Positions 27,824 to 38,540 are shown, counted from the stretch's first letter. The stretch: DNA of 64,000 nucleotides from Legionella gresilensis (GCF_900639865.1 NZ_CAAAHX010000009.1:94339-158338), one strand, 5' to 3'. The notes: generated by a model not told the origin, from the letters alone. A program made the numbers and translations.

Positions 27824-29313
27824 CCGTTTTCAACTCCTAATACAGCATGAATATACCCTTCTGGATGAGATATTTGTTCAGTTGCTTGCAGTATTACTTT
27901 AAAAATAGGTTGTGGGAAGAGGCCGATGGTAAGTGTTAGCGCTGCAAGAATGATAATAGGGAATAAAATAAATAATTTTACATTGCCAAATGAATCTAGA
28001 GGCAAGGCTGTTGGTTGTTCCTGCCAAAATACATACGTCCATATTTTGGTCATTGAGTATAAGGTTAATAGGCTTACCAGAAGTGCAATGGCTGTAATGA
28101 TATAATGAGAAGAATTTAAAGCTGCTTTCAATAAAATTAATTTTCCCCAGAAGCCAGATAAAGGCGGCACGCCCGCGAGAGAAAAGGCTGGAATAAAAAA
28201 TAGTATGGCTAAATACGGGTATTGTTTATAAAAACCTCCTAGCTTACGTATATCCGATGTTTTCCCTATTCGGGAACAAATACCGCTTATTAAAAATAGA
28301 TTAGTTTTAACAATAATATGGTGAATAATATAAAATATGGCCCCTGCTAATGCTAATGGGGTGTAAATTGCCAGCCCCATAATCATATAGCCAATTTGGC
28401 TAATGATATGAAAAGATAGCAGCCGTCGGAAATTAAATTCTGATGCGGCACCTAATACTCCTGTTGCCATGGTAAAGCCTGCGATAAATAATAGTAATGA
28501 TAAAATATAGTGGTTAGCTGGAAGGATGAGTGTCATTAATCTTATTAGCGCATAAACTCCTACCTTAGTCAGCATGCCTGCAAAAATAGCAGCGGTCGCA
28601 GTATTCGTTGTATGATAGGAGGCTGGCAGCCAAAAAAACAATGGAAATATTGCAGATTTAATAGCAAAGGCAATAGCTAACAATAGCACAACGGTAGTGA
28701 CAGTACCTGTTAAGGGATAAGTTTTAAGTTTCAGTGCCAAATCCGCCATATTAAGGGTGCCTACCATGGCATACAACATAGCAATTGCTAACAACATGAA
28801 GATGGTTGCAACAAGATTCAAACTGACGTATTTCATAGTCCCGTCTAGTTGTGCTTTACGATTACCTAATACCAATAAGACGAAAGAAGCAATCAAGATA
28901 ACTTCAAACCAAACATACAGATTAAATAAATCGCCAGTTGAAAAAGCCCCACATATTCCCATTAATAGGAGCCAGTAACCAATATAAAATCCTAATTTTT
29001 GCAGCCAACTGCTAACACTGTAAATGGCATAAATGGATACACAAAATCCAATGATTCCGCTGATTAACAACATAATAGCGCTTAGCCTATCAACTACGAA
29101 AACAATACCAAATGGTGCTTTATATCCACCAAGCTGAACAACTAAGATCTCTTGAGATAAAACAACATAAAAAAGCCAGACAGTAACAAATAATAAACAA
29201 GCTGCTCCCAAAAGATGAGCGGATTGTTGTAAAATTAAATGGCGCCAAGCTAAACAATTCAATATCACTACGAAAAAACATGTTAATAATGGTAACAGAG
29301 GTAACCAGCTCAT
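27820..29313 (-). CDS. mrpD: Mrp Na+/H+ antiporter subunit D
   Basis: 497 residues, a proton-translocating subunit homologous to complex I NuoM/NuoN. About 14 helices; conserved stretches include LYVWFEVILIASFVLL and KSAIFPLFFWLPASYHTTNT, which carry the glutamate and lysine of the family. Overlaps mrpC and mrpE by four bases. Confidence 0.93.
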   Translation of the reverse strand: MSWLPLLPLLTCFFVVILNCLAWRHLILQQSAHLLGAACLLFVTVWLFYVVLSQEILVVQLGGYKAPFGIVFVVDRLSAIMLLISGIIGFCVSIYAIYSVSSWLQKLGFYIGYWLLLMGICGAFSTGDLFNLYVWFEVILIASFVLLVLGNRKAQLDGTMKYVSLNLVATIFMLLAIAMLYAMVGTLNMADLALKLKTYPLTGTVTTVVLLLAIAFAIKSAIFPLFFWLPASYHTTNTATAAIFAGMLTKVGVYALIRLMTLILPANHYILSLLLFIAGFTMATGVLGAASEFNFRRLLSFHIISQIGYMIMGLAIYTPLALAGAIFYIIHHIIVKTNLFLISGICSRIGKTSDIRKLGGFYKQYPYLAILFFIPAFSLAGVPPLSGFWGKLILLKAALNSSHYIITAIALLVSLLTLYSMTKIWTYVFWQEQPTALPLDSFGNVKLFILFPIIILAALTLTIGLFPQPIFKVILQATEQISHPEGYIHAVLGVENG

Positions 29314-29684
29314 GTTTCATCCTCTGCTTTGAAAGGCTTCCTTTCTGAATAGCGCATCAAATCTAAATTAGTCGTATTAAATGTGCGCCATACTTTGCGC
29401 ACAAGCACTAAAGCAAATGCTAGTAATCCAAAGCCAATGACAATTGCTGTGAGAATAAGTGCCTGCGGTAATGGATTCGCTAAGAGGGTATTAGGCGCTT
29501 GTACTCCCGGAGTAATAAATGCGGGAATTTGAGAATATAAGCGCCCAGCAACAAAAATAACTAAATTAATTGTAGAGCTTAATATGACTATACCAAATAA
29601 CCAACGCATAAGTTGTGTGCTTAATATTAGATAAATACTAATACTGATTAAGCTGCCAATTAACCAGCAAATCATGTCAGACAT
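29310..29684 (-). CDS. mrpC: Mrp Na+/H+ antiporter subunit C
   Basis: 124 residues, homologous to complex I NuoK, with three helices and the GIVILSSTINLVIF and DPLPQALILTAIVIG-type segments (here NPLPQALILTAIVIG). It overlaps mrpB and mrpD. The charged C-terminal tail is cytoplasmic. Confidence 0.93.
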   Translation of the reverse strand: MSDMICWLIGSLISISIYLILSTQLMRWLFGIVILSSTINLVIFVAGRLYSQIPAFITPGVQAPNTLLANPLPQALILTAIVIGFGLLAFALVLVRKVWRTFNTTNLDLMRYSERKPFKAEDET

Positions 29685-30088
29685 ACTGATTCCTCTAACG
29701 CTACCATTGTAATCAATACACTACTTAATACAACCAAGTAAACACCTATATCGAATAAAATCGGCGAGCCAAATTGCACAGGAATAAATTTTATGTCAAT
29801 CCAGATTCCTGTTAGGAAAGTTTTGTTTTTAACTAAAGCCATTAATCCGCTAACTAGAAAAAAAGTAAATCCTAAACTTAGGAATAAGAATAACCTTATT
29901 TTAATTAGCCCACGTAATGCTTTAACCCCATGTGCAACTAGATACAATGCAAATCCACTTGCTGCAATTAGCCCGGCTATAAAGCCACCGCCAGGCGCAT
30001 TATGCCCCCGAAACAAAACCCAAATAGAAAAGAGCAATGTAACTGGTAGTAAAAATTTTGATGCTGTACGAAGAATAAGTGATGTCAT
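29672..30088 (-). CDS. mrpB: Mrp Na+/H+ antiporter subunit B
   Basis: 138 residues of the MnhB family: LLFSIWVLFRGHNAPGGGF and FIAGLIAASGFALYLVAHG are diagnostic. Four helices. Overlaps mrpA by four bases and mrpC by 13. Confidence 0.93.
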   Translation of the reverse strand: MTSLILRTASKFLLPVTLLFSIWVLFRGHNAPGGGFIAGLIAASGFALYLVAHGVKALRGLIKIRLFLFLSLGFTFFLVSGLMALVKNKTFLTGIWIDIKFIPVQFGSPILFDIGVYLVVLSSVLITMVALEESVCLT

Positions 30089-32391
30089 GGTTTTTTATCT
30101 TTTTTACGTGTTTTTAATAGTCCATAAATCCCAAGTGCCGCTGTTGCAACTACAATCGTTTCTCCTAAGGTGTCTAAAGCACGAAAATCGACTAGAATAA
30201 CATTCACGACATTACGCCCATGTGCAAGCGTAACACTGTTTTTTAAAAAATAATTTCCAATACTTGAATCAAAGGGTTGATGCGTGATAGTAAGTAACAG
30301 TAATGTGATGAGCATTCCTATTGTAATTGCAATGATCATATTTAGCAGACGCACTCCTTTTTTTTCACCCACTAGATTTGGCAATTCTGGCTGACGGTAT
30401 AAATTAAGTACCACAATAATGACAATTAATGTTTCGACTAATACTTGTGTCATTGCAACATCAGGGGCAGCATTGACTAAAAATAACAATGCAACCCCTA
30501 AACCAAACATACCTAAAAAGATTAGCCCTTTTAAATAAGTATCAACCCAAATGGAAAAGAGAGCAGATATGAAAATCCAGGAAAATAAAAATAGGGGTAA
30601 CCAAGAAATAGAAGGGAACAATTGTTGTATTTGAATTGCATGTTGAAAAATAGTAGTTACAACGAGGCACAGAGCGATAGTGAAGAATACAATTGTTAAA
30701 TACACCCGTTGTTTACCTACTTGTAGAATTTTTGTTTGCCAGTCAGCGATAATTAATACAAGCCAGGTGAGCTGTTGCCATACATAGGTAGGGCCGTATT
30801 TATAAAATATATTAAATAGATTAAGTCCCTTTTTAACCTGCGCTCGCCTTAAATACAATATGATTGCCCCTAAAAGGGTAATGAGGCTTAGTACGAGTGA
30901 TGGTGTAAACCCATGCCACATAGTCAGCTCCATTGTGACCGGGTAGCCAAGGATAGCACTCGCTGCTGGTGATAATATTGCTCTATTAATAGTAAAGGGC
31001 ACAAGACTGATGATTAAAGTAAATACTGACAGTAAGAATGCGTTCATTGACATTAGGCTGTCGGCTTCTCTAATATCTTTCGGCCTCTGTCTTCCAAAAA
31101 ATGATTTGATGATCAAGATAAATGCGAGCGATGCAACCATCATATTGGCAAAAACGACCATCGCTGTCAGTATATAGGAAGCGACGGGGGCCGCTAAGTT
31201 TGCTTCATAGACTAATTCCTTTACATAAAACCCAAGTAAAGGCGGTAATCCAGCCATAGAGGCGCCAGCAACTAATGCAGCCATAAAGGTCACTGGCATA
31301 GCCTTACGTAGACCACTAATTTTAGTGATTGATCGTATACCAGCTTGATGTTGAATATCGCCTACTACCATAAATAAGGTTGCCTTATAAAGCGCATGAG
31401 AGATAAGAAATGCAACAGCCGCTTTTATAACAGCGTCTTGATCTGAACCTAACAAAAAAACCAGCGAACCTAGTGCAGTCACTGTAGTATAGGCGAGTAT
31501 TAATTTCATATCGGTTTCTTTGAAAGCAAGCAATACACCTATTATCATTGTAATAGCCCCGATAATAGTTAGGGAAATAAACCACCAAGAGTTACCTGCC
31601 ATTAGAGGGTGAAGCCGTGCTAAAAGATACACACCTGCTTGCACCATGGTTGCAGAATGAAGGTAAGCACTAACAGGGGTTGGTGCTTCCATTGCTTTAG
31701 GCAACCAAAAATGAAAGGGGAATTGAGCAGACTTGGTAAATGCTCCAACCAATATCAATAGTAAAATAATTGGATACCATTTATTTTCAATCAATCTTTG
31801 CCCTTGATTTAATAACTCTAAAATAGAATAAGTATTAGTCGCCATACCTATTATTAAGAAACCAATTAATAAAAATAATGCACCTGAGCTGGTAATCATT
31901 AAGGCGTTAAATGCAGCTTCTCTTGCGGTGGCATTTTCGTGATTAAATCCAATAAGTAAATAAGAGCTAATACTAGTTAATTCCCAACAGATAAAAAGCG
32001 TAATTAAATTATCAGCGAGAACCACACCTAGCATTGCGAACATGAATAAAAATAAGTAGCAGAAATATCGTGATAAATAATTATTCTTTTTAAGATAAGG
32101 GATGCTGTAAATAACAATGAGCGTTCCAATACCTGTAATTAGTAAAGCAAACAATAAACTGAGCCCATCAATGGTGAGTGAAATAGATACGCCCATTAAT
32201 GAGAACCAATTTTCATTGTAATAAATAACTGTTCCATCCATTATTTGAGGAATAAAATGAAGAAAATAGGAGAATAAAAGAAGTGGAATCATTGCCAGCA
32301 ACCATACAAGATGGGAGCGATAAAAATTAAAATACAAGAGTGCTAAAAATGCGGCTATGGACAGTATTAAACTAATTCCAGCTATCATCAT
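30085..32391 (-). CDS. mrpA: Mrp Na+/H+ antiporter subunit A
   Basis: 768 residues, the largest Mrp subunit, homologous to NuoL in its first about 500 residues (FICWELTSISSYLLIGFNHE, AMEAPTPVSAYLHSATMVQAG-type stretch, HALYKATLFMVVGDIQHQAG). A C-terminal extension with the MbhE/MrpB-like helices (NAAPDVAMTQVLVETLIVII) follows. First gene of the leftward mrp operon, order A-B-C-D-E-F-G with all genes overlapping or touching. It exports Na+ in exchange for protons and can support growth in sodium or alkali. Confidence 0.94.
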   Translation of the reverse strand: MMIAGISLILSIAAFLALLYFNFYRSHLVWLLAMIPLLLFSYFLHFIPQIMDGTVIYYNENWFSLMGVSISLTIDGLSLLFALLITGIGTLIVIYSIPYLKKNNYLSRYFCYLFLFMFAMLGVVLADNLITLFICWELTSISSYLLIGFNHENATAREAAFNALMITSSGALFLLIGFLIIGMATNTYSILELLNQGQRLIENKWYPIILLLILVGAFTKSAQFPFHFWLPKAMEAPTPVSAYLHSATMVQAGVYLLARLHPLMAGNSWWFISLTIIGAITMIIGVLLAFKETDMKLILAYTTVTALGSLVFLLGSDQDAVIKAAVAFLISHALYKATLFMVVGDIQHQAGIRSITKISGLRKAMPVTFMAALVAGASMAGLPPLLGFYVKELVYEANLAAPVASYILTAMVVFANMMVASLAFILIIKSFFGRQRPKDIREADSLMSMNAFLLSVFTLIISLVPFTINRAILSPAASAILGYPVTMELTMWHGFTPSLVLSLITLLGAIILYLRRAQVKKGLNLFNIFYKYGPTYVWQQLTWLVLIIADWQTKILQVGKQRVYLTIVFFTIALCLVVTTIFQHAIQIQQLFPSISWLPLFLFSWIFISALFSIWVDTYLKGLIFLGMFGLGVALLFLVNAAPDVAMTQVLVETLIVIIVVLNLYRQPELPNLVGEKKGVRLLNMIIAITIGMLITLLLLTITHQPFDSSIGNYFLKNSVTLAHGRNVVNVILVDFRALDTLGETIVVATAALGIYGLLKTRKKDKKP

Positions 32392-32644
32392 TTTGTATTC
32401 TTTGAAGTACGATTGAATTAATAAAAAGATTAATTTATCGTAAAGTTAAAGGAAACAGCTTTAGTAATACATTTAATTTTTTAATAAACTATGCCTAAAT
32501 AGGCTATGGGACGTAAAAAGCGAGTTAAAAAATTTGAAAAGTCGGCCCAATTATTCCCTATATACATCGAGGCATTAAAATAATTTACCAGAACATTACA
32601 CCAAATCATACTTCGATATTTAATTAAATAAACAGAGGGTTAAC

Positions 32645-33616
32645 ATGCTGGCATTTCTTGCTTTGGTTGTTGGCTTAATTATCTTAGGCATAAGTGCTGA
32701 TAGATTCATAGAGGGCGCTGCTGCCATAGCCTATCATTCGAAAGTATCACCACTAGTCATTGGTATGATAATTGTAGGTTTTGGAACATCAGCCCCTGAG
32801 ATGGTTGTGTCAACCTTGGCTGCCTTGCAGGGTCATCCCAGTTTAGCTATAGGTAACGCTTTAGGTTCAAATATTGCTAACATTGGCTTGATATTGGGGT
32901 TAACGGCTATCATTGTACCTATGGAAGTAAATTCCAATATTATTCGCAAGCAATTACCTTTGCTAATTATCATTAGCTTGCTTATGGGATTTATTTTTTG
33001 GGATAAAACACTAACACGGCCTGAATCTATCGGTCTTTTACTTAGTTTTATTTTAGTTGTCATATGGACTATTTACGCGAGCCTTAAGAATAAAGCTGAT
33101 GTATTAGCCAAGGAAGTTAATACAGAGTTATCTTTACATGTTATGTCTTTAAAAAAAGCAATCTTATTACTTTTATTTGGATTAATTTTATTAATTTTAA
33201 GCTCTAAACTGGTAGTTTGGGGCGCGGTTCATATTGCTAAAATGTTTGGCGTTAGTGATTTAATTATTGGCCTAACTGTCCTTGCTTCTGGCACCTCGTT
33301 ACCAGAGCTGGCTGCATCAATTATCGCAGCTAGAAAGAACGAGCCAGACATGGCCATTGGAAATATCATTGGATCAAATATGTTTAACCTTTTAAGCGTA
33401 ATAGGGATTGCTGGATTAATTACACCTATTACAGCGATGCCAAAGGAAATCCTATTTAGAGATTGGCCTGTCATGATGGCAATGACTACAGGATTGTTTT
33501 TAATGGCTTATGGTCTTATAGGAAAGGGTCGTATTACCCGGTGGGAGGGAGGAATACTGTTAACTATATTTATTTTTTACTATGTTTTTCTGATAAGAGA
33601 TGTCGTTTTAGCTTAA
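32645..33616 (+). CDS. Sodium/calcium exchanger (CaCA family)
   Basis: 323 residues with the two inverted alpha repeats typical of the family: GFGTSAPEMVVSTLAA with GNALGSNIANIGLILG near residues 40-80, and ASGTSLPELAASIIAA with GNIIGSNMFNLLSVIG near 215-255. About ten helices. A GAGGG ribosome site precedes the ATG. Divergent from the mrp operon, with 250 bases for promoters; together they suggest coordinated Na+ and Ca2+ handling. Confidence 0.92.
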   Translation: MLAFLALVVGLIILGISADRFIEGAAAIAYHSKVSPLVIGMIIVGFGTSAPEMVVSTLAALQGHPSLAIGNALGSNIANIGLILGLTAIIVPMEVNSNIIRKQLPLLIIISLLMGFIFWDKTLTRPESIGLLLSFILVVIWTIYASLKNKADVLAKEVNTELSLHVMSLKKAILLLLFGLILLILSSKLVVWGAVHIAKMFGVSDLIIGLTVLASGTSLPELAASIIAARKNEPDMAIGNIIGSNMFNLLSVIGIAGLITPITAMPKEILFRDWPVMMAMTTGLFLMAYGLIGKGRITRWEGGILLTIFIFYYVFLIRDVVLA

Positions 33617-33804
33617 GCTCGTTAATTTATTAGCATAGTTGAAGAAATAATGTAAAACTAAATCTAATTGGCTAATTTATCATCAAATCCTATGTTCTGC
33701 TCTTGCTGTTTATACATTTAATTGTGAATGGGCTATGCTAACAACAATAGCTATATTATGAAGTTATCTGACAGGGTATAAGGTAAAATTAAATTATAAA
33801 CAGG

Positions 33805-35142
33805 ATGTTTATGCTAATTTCTCACCCAAAACGGCAAGTGTTATTGTGGATATATTTACTATTGGCTATTTTATTAACATATATCCCTGTTTCTATGGCG
33901 GCTAAAATTATTGAATTATCAGTTCGGGGCAGTATAGGACCTGCTACTGCTGATTACCTCGTTAGGGGCATATCACAAGCACAAAATGCTGATTTAATTT
34001 TAATTCTAATTGATACGCCTGGCGGTTTAGATAAGTCCATGCGCCAGATTGTTCAATCTATCCTTGTTTCTCGTACACCGATAGTTGCTTATGTGGCTCC
34101 AGCAGGTGCACGTGCTGCAAGCGCAGGAACCTTTTTACTTTATGCCAGTACCTTAGCTGTTATGGCGCCAGGGACTCATTTAGGCGCTGCAAGTCCTGTT
34201 AGTTTGACAGGTGGTTTAGGAGGAGAAAATAAAGAGAATCAACAGAAAACGGCTATGGATAAAAAAGTTACCAATGATGCTGTTGCCTATATTCGTACTC
34301 TAGCACAGTTACGAGGGCGTGATATTAACTTTGCAGAAAAAGCTATAAATGATGCGGCCACCTTAACTGCACCTGAAGCGCTAAAAGCTGGAGTCATTAA
34401 TTTTATTGCACAAAATAGGGAGGATTTATTAACAAAGCTAAATGGCTTATCTGTAACGCAAAATGGGCAACAAATTAAATTAAATTTAACTAATGCGCAA
34501 ATAGAAAGGGTTGAACCTGACTGGCGCATGCGTTTTTTAGCAGTTATCACCGATCCCACTATTGCTTATTTATTATTAATGTTAGGTATTTATGGCATTT
34601 TTTTTGAATTAATCAATCCTGGTGTTATTGCACCCGGAGTTATTGGCGCCATAGCCATATTAGTTGCATTATATGCTTTACAACTGTTACCCATTAACTA
34701 TGCAGGTTTAGCCTTAATCGTATTAGGGGTCGCTTTTATTATTGCAGAAGCGTTTGCGCCTAGTTTCGGCGTCTTAGGCTTAGGGGGTACTGTTTCCTTT
34801 ATTACAGGCTCAATCTTACTCATTGATGCTGAGCATATTAATTTTCAAATTGCCTGGTCAGCGATTGGAGCGATGGCTGCTGTAAATATCATTATAGCCA
34901 TTATTATGTTCACTATGATCATAAAATCACGAAGACAACCAATACAACATGGAACTGCAGCATTACTTGGTGTAGAGGGCAGAACATTAAGTGTGGTCGA
35001 TCTAAGAGGGCAAGCTGTTATTGGCGGCGAGATTTGGAGTGTCTATGCTAAGCATCCTATTAATGCAAATCAGCCGATAAGGGTAATCGGAGCAAAAGGT
35101 TTGCAGCTAGAGGTAGAAGAAATTCAAGGAGAGATGAAATGA
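33805..35142 (+). CDS. NfeD-family membrane serine protease (ClpP-like plus NfeD domain)
   Basis: 445 residues. A signal/anchor helix ([19 protein letters not shown]) is followed by a ClpP/crotonase-fold domain with the catalytic serine in [14 protein letters not shown] and a lysine in the [13 protein letters not shown] region, as in the 1510-N type protease. Four to five membrane helices and a C-terminal OB-fold NfeD domain ([20 protein letters not shown]) follow. It overlaps the SPFH gene by four bases; this pair is conserved widely and cleaves stomatin. A second ATG two codons in has the better-spaced site. Confidence 0.92.
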   Translation: MFMLISHPKRQVLLWIYLLLAILLTYIPVSMAAKIIELSVRGSIGPATADYLVRGISQAQNADLILILIDTPGGLDKSMRQIVQSILVSRTPIVAYVAPAGARAASAGTFLLYASTLAVMAPGTHLGAASPVSLTGGLGGENKENQQKTAMDKKVTNDAVAYIRTLAQLRGRDINFAEKAINDAATLTAPEALKAGVINFIAQNREDLLTKLNGLSVTQNGQQIKLNLTNAQIERVEPDWRMRFLAVITDPTIAYLLLMLGIYGIFFELINPGVIAPGVIGAIAILVALYALQLLPINYAGLALIVLGVAFIIAEAFAPSFGVLGLGGTVSFITGSILLIDAEHINFQIAWSAIGAMAAVNIIIAIIMFTMIIKSRRQPIQHGTAALLGVEGRTLSVVDLRGQAVIGGEIWSVYAKHPINANQPIRVIGAKGLQLEVEEIQGEMK

Positions 35143-35888
35143 CCTATTTGATAAGCTTTTTAGTAATTATTATCTTACTGTTGACCTCAATGTTTCGCGT
35201 ACTTCGGGAATATGAGCGGGGGGTTGTATTTATGTTGGGCCGCTTTTGGCGAATTAAAGGGCCAGGATTAATTTTAATTATTCCTGGCGTTCAACAAATG
35301 GTACGGGTGGACTTACGCACGGTAGTCATGGATGTACCTAGTCAAGATGTTATTTCTCGAGATAACATCTCAGTACGGGTCAATGCTGTTGTCTATTTTC
35401 GTGTAGTTGATCCACAAAAGGCCATTATTCAAGTAGAGGATTATTTTGAAGCGACCAGCCAATTGGCGCAAACAACATTGCGTTCTGTACTTGGCCAACA
35501 TGAATTAGATGAAATGTTATCAGAACGTGAGCGATTAAATAGCGACGTGCAAACTATTTTAGATGCTCAGACTGATGGCTGGGGTATTAAAGTGGCTAAT
35601 GTCGAAATTAAACATGTTGATCTTGATGAAAGTATGATTCGTGCTATTGCAAAGCAAGCAGAAGCTGAACGAGATAGGCGTGCCAAAATTATTCATGCAG
35701 AAGGAGAATTACAAGCTTCTGAAAAACTATTACAAGCAGCCGAAGTGCTAGCAAGAGCACCCCAAGCCATGCAGTTGCGTTACTTACAAACATTAACTGG
35801 GCTTGCTGGAACGGGGAACTCCTCAACAATTATCTTTCCTATGCCAATAGATTTGGTGGAATTATTAAATAAAGTGGCTAAAAAATAA
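35139..35888 (+). CDS. SPFH/Band 7 (stomatin-like) protein
   Basis: 249 residues: one N-terminal membrane helix, then the SPFH domain with [35 protein letters not shown] and the [20 protein letters not shown] block, then a coiled coil rich in A, E and R ([20 protein letters not shown]). Bacterial stomatin/slipin type, partner and substrate of the NfeD protease encoded just upstream; affects membrane microdomain stability. Confidence 0.93.
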   Translation: MTYLISFLVIIILLLTSMFRVLREYERGVVFMLGRFWRIKGPGLILIIPGVQQMVRVDLRTVVMDVPSQDVISRDNISVRVNAVVYFRVVDPQKAIIQVEDYFEATSQLAQTTLRSVLGQHELDEMLSERERLNSDVQTILDAQTDGWGIKVANVEIKHVDLDESMIRAIAKQAEAERDRRAKIIHAEGELQASEKLLQAAEVLARAPQAMQLRYLQTLTGLAGTGNSSTIIFPMPIDLVELLNKVAKK

Positions 35889-36166
35889 TTTTAAAATTGT
35901 AGGACTTAAAATCTTCTTGTAAAGGAATTCAATAACCTGAAGGTCATAGTAATTTAGATACTGAAAATAATGAATAGCTTCATTATTAATTATTAAACCT
36001 CGTTTAGCTAAAAATTGCATTTGCCGCTCTAAGGTTTATTACTCGTTTAGAAGCTTTATAAAAGTATCTACTTGGTTTGGGGATGCTTAATTGAGCATAA
36101 CCTTATGGGGATAAAATAGTTATTGTTCATTTTTAGCAACTTTCTATAACTGTTTTTTATAAAAAC

Positions 36167-36200
36167 TGTGTCATGAATTGTGGCATAACTGTGACAGTGC
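36167..36200 (+). other. Phased TGTGNCA repeats left of att core 3
   Basis: TGTGTCA, TGTGGCA and TGTGACA occur in the same order and near the same spacing as at 21420, followed by the shared AATTTGATGCAT and TTGATAAATAAAG. Interpreted as arm-type integrase sites. Confidence 0.6.
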
Positions 36201-36270
36201 TACGCTGTTTTTCGGGAATTTGATGCATCGCAGTCTATTGATAAATAAAGAGTTTCAAATTAAAGCATCA

Positions 36271-36313
36271 GGCTTCGAACCAAGGCGTCGGAGGTTCGAG
36301 TCCCTCCGTGCCA
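36271..36313 (+). other. att core 3 (tRNA-Arg 3' repeat, slightly decayed)
   Basis: Matches the tRNA-Arg 3' part with a few substitutions and a four-base deletion in the acceptor strand (CCTCCGTGCCA). It closes segment 3. Confidence 0.8.
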
Positions 36314-36410
36314 TTTTTATCATTTAAAATCAATAGGTTACAATTAAATCGGTACTCTAGAGTACTTGGTTTTTATGTAAATTGTGGCATAAACAGCTCT
36401 ATAAATAACT

Positions 36411-36492
36411 TGTTAGGTTAAATTTAAAACAGAATTCCTATGGTTTTTAGATAGAGCACTTGGTTATATTTAATATAAAATCGTAGGTTGGG
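36411..36492. repeat. Dispersed repeat copy B
   Basis: About 80 bases matching copy A at 18497: GTTAGGTTAAATTTAAAACA, then TAGATAGAGCACTTGG, then TATTTAATATAAAATCGTAG. It leads directly into a large palindrome. It may be a decayed small transposable element; the piece TAGATAGAGCACTTGG resembles part of the tRNA-Arg D/anticodon region. Confidence 0.7.
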
Positions 36493-36550
36493 CCTCTGAC
36501 CTAATGGCGCTGCTTAAGGCAGCGCCATTAGGCCGGGTGGCCCAACCTAT
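36483..36550. repeat. Nested palindrome (REP-like hairpin)
   Basis: Outer arms TAGGTTGGGCC and GGCCCAACCTA enclose a perfect 14-bp inner stem CCTAATGGCGCTGC / GCAGCGCCATTAGG with a five-base loop. This can form a long cruciform or RNA hairpin. The outer arms share the TAGGTTGGGCC sequence of the REP-like element at 18566. Confidence 0.85.
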
Positions 36551-36839
36551 GCTTGCTGCGATATTATAATGTCCCGGCTACTTCTTCTATTTTCAAATGA
36601 ATAAAGCTTCTGCTCCTTAAACCATTTTTAAATCTAACATCCATTACTGGGTATCGTAAGTTTATTATCAAGAACAAAAATCAAACCCATTTTTTCTGTA
36701 CCAAGTTTACATCAGCAAATTGGAAAACTATATATATACTTATAAATACATATATTAGATTAAAATTAAGCCTAAAAGTATAAAATATAATTATTCCAGG
36801 TACTTAATTTATTATTCGTATAGTTGATATGAGGTTTAT

Positions 36840-38540
36840 ATGTTCACTCGATACGATAGAAAACCCGCGTATTACTCAAAGCTGTTAGATTCCTTAAGAA
36901 ATTCACTTAATAAAGTTATAAGTAAGGAGAAATCAGAAATTCTTATTAGTCTAATGTTTGAAACTGATATATCAAAAGAAAGTAAGAGTGATAGCCTGCA
37001 TCCTAAGCTAGTCGATTTTGATATCATAGATTTAAAGAATGCTATCAGCACAATAGAAGATTGGATAACAAGAGGCGGTTTTCAAGGTAGATTAGTTAAG
37101 GATGTTTTAACAGACCTAGATGAACAATTTTCTTCTCAATTTAATTTATCAATATCTAAAAAACCAGAATTTATAATTCAAAGTATAAAAAACTTATTAA
37201 GTAAAAAAATTACAGTACTCGAGCAGGAAAACAGAATAATTTCCAACTGGCTAAAGCGCATAGAATCAACTCCAGAGTTTAATTTAAACAAAAGTCCCTC
37301 ACCTGACCAGCTTATAATGGAGCAGGCAAAAGAAATATTAATTAGCGAGATTAAGTCAATCAGAGAAAGCCTTGAGTCTTCAAAAAAACGTGTGTCAGAA
37401 GTAGAAGCAAAAGATCGATTATACAATGCCCTTACTTTACTTTTTAAACAATCACAAATTGCTCAGGGGAGCTCGCTTTTTAATAGTAATACTGCAAAAG
37501 CGGTAAATGGTTTAATTAGAGATTTGAGGTTAGGAAAAGAGCTAGATTTTACCTTAACGAATACAGACAGGGCTAATGTGCCTGAGATGATTATATACAA
37601 ACTTGCTGAAATTCGTGCAGAAGAAAAAGGAGTAAAAGATGTTGAGATACCGGGGGTAGGTATTATAATACCTAGGAGAAGTGAGATAAAAGAAAGTACT
37701 TCATCTGCCCATGCTAAGCCAGTCAAGCAAATTAAACAAAGCACCGCGATAGAGGCCAAAAACACACAATCTAGTACGAAAAATGACTATAAGGAAATCG
37801 AAAAAGAAATCGCGACGGTTAGAAATTTGCTAAACGATTTGGAAGTAGGTGGCCCCTATGTTTTTCATTTAAAAGGCCAATATGGTTACTGGGCCGATGG
37901 TTACTGGGATGTGGTTATTGGGAATACAAGTGAGAGTAATAGATATGCTGCTTTACTAAACCATGTAAGCCGAAATCTAAATAAATTAGACAGGGTACTT
38001 TTATCAAGAAAAATAAAGTTATCTGATTTAGACTTTAATGAGTTAAAAGAAATTAAAGAAGAAATTACGTCGTATAAAAGTGAAATAGAAAAGATTAAAA
38101 AAAAGGTGGATGAGGCTAAACAGTTAGAAGAAATTACCTCGCATACAAGTGAAATAGAAAAGATTAAAGGACAGGCAGATAGAGATAAAAAGTTAAAAGA
38201 CGAAATTCAGATAAAGAAAAATAGTTTTATGGAAAGTTGTAATTCACTCGAGAGAGCCTTAGAAAAAAATATCTCTAATAAAAAATTACCCATAGACTGT
38301 ATATCAAATTTATCAGTATTAAAAGCAAAACTTCAATTAATGAGAGGTGAGTATTCTCCCGATAACCATAAAAGGTTATGTGAGAATTTAATTTCTATTA
38401 ATAAATTGATGAAAACAGTTATAAAAAACGCTGATGTTAAAAAAGAGCCAGTAAATCATTCAGAGAACCATTTTTTTTCTAAAGCCAAATCAGACAGCCC
38501 TAAAGCGCCAGATAAACCAAAAACGATTGAACCAGGATAA
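36840..38540 (+). CDS. Coiled-coil protein, effector candidate
   Basis: 566 residues, no signal peptide or membrane helix. Long helical stretches with heptads (residues of about 125-200 and 390-470) surround a short aromatic motif (KGQYGYWADGYWDVVIGN, about residue 345). A 26-residue stretch is duplicated (SYKSEIEKIK and SHTSEIEKIK). The C-terminal tail is disordered and rich in K, S and P, as in many Dot/Icm substrates. GAGG lies five bases before the ATG. No family is recognised. It is the main cargo of segment 4. Confidence 0.7.
   Translation: MFTRYDRKPAYYSKLLDSLRNSLNKVISKEKSEILISLMFETDISKESKSDSLHPKLVDFDIIDLKNAISTIEDWITRGGFQGRLVKDVLTDLDEQFSSQFNLSISKKPEFIIQSIKNLLSKKITVLEQENRIISNWLKRIESTPEFNLNKSPSPDQLIMEQAKEILISEIKSIRESLESSKKRVSEVEAKDRLYNALTLLFKQSQIAQGSSLFNSNTAKAVNGLIRDLRLGKELDFTLTNTDRANVPEMIIYKLAEIRAEEKGVKDVEIPGVGIIIPRRSEIKESTSSAHAKPVKQIKQSTAIEAKNTQSSTKNDYKEIEKEIATVRNLLNDLEVGGPYVFHLKGQYGYWADGYWDVVIGNTSESNRYAALLNHVSRNLNKLDRVLLSRKIKLSDLDFNELKEIKEEITSYKSEIEKIKKKVDEAKQLEEITSHTSEIEKIKGQADRDKKLKDEIQIKKNSFMESCNSLERALEKNISNKKLPIDCISNLSVLKAKLQLMRGEYSPDNHKRLCENLISINKLMKTVIKNADVKKEPVNHSENHFFSKAKSDSPKAPDKPKTIEPG

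Noticed and set aside
32506..32583. A 25-codon frame GRKKRVKKFEKSAQLF in the mrpA / exchanger intergenic region
   Set aside because: No ribosome site and too short to judge; probably chance.
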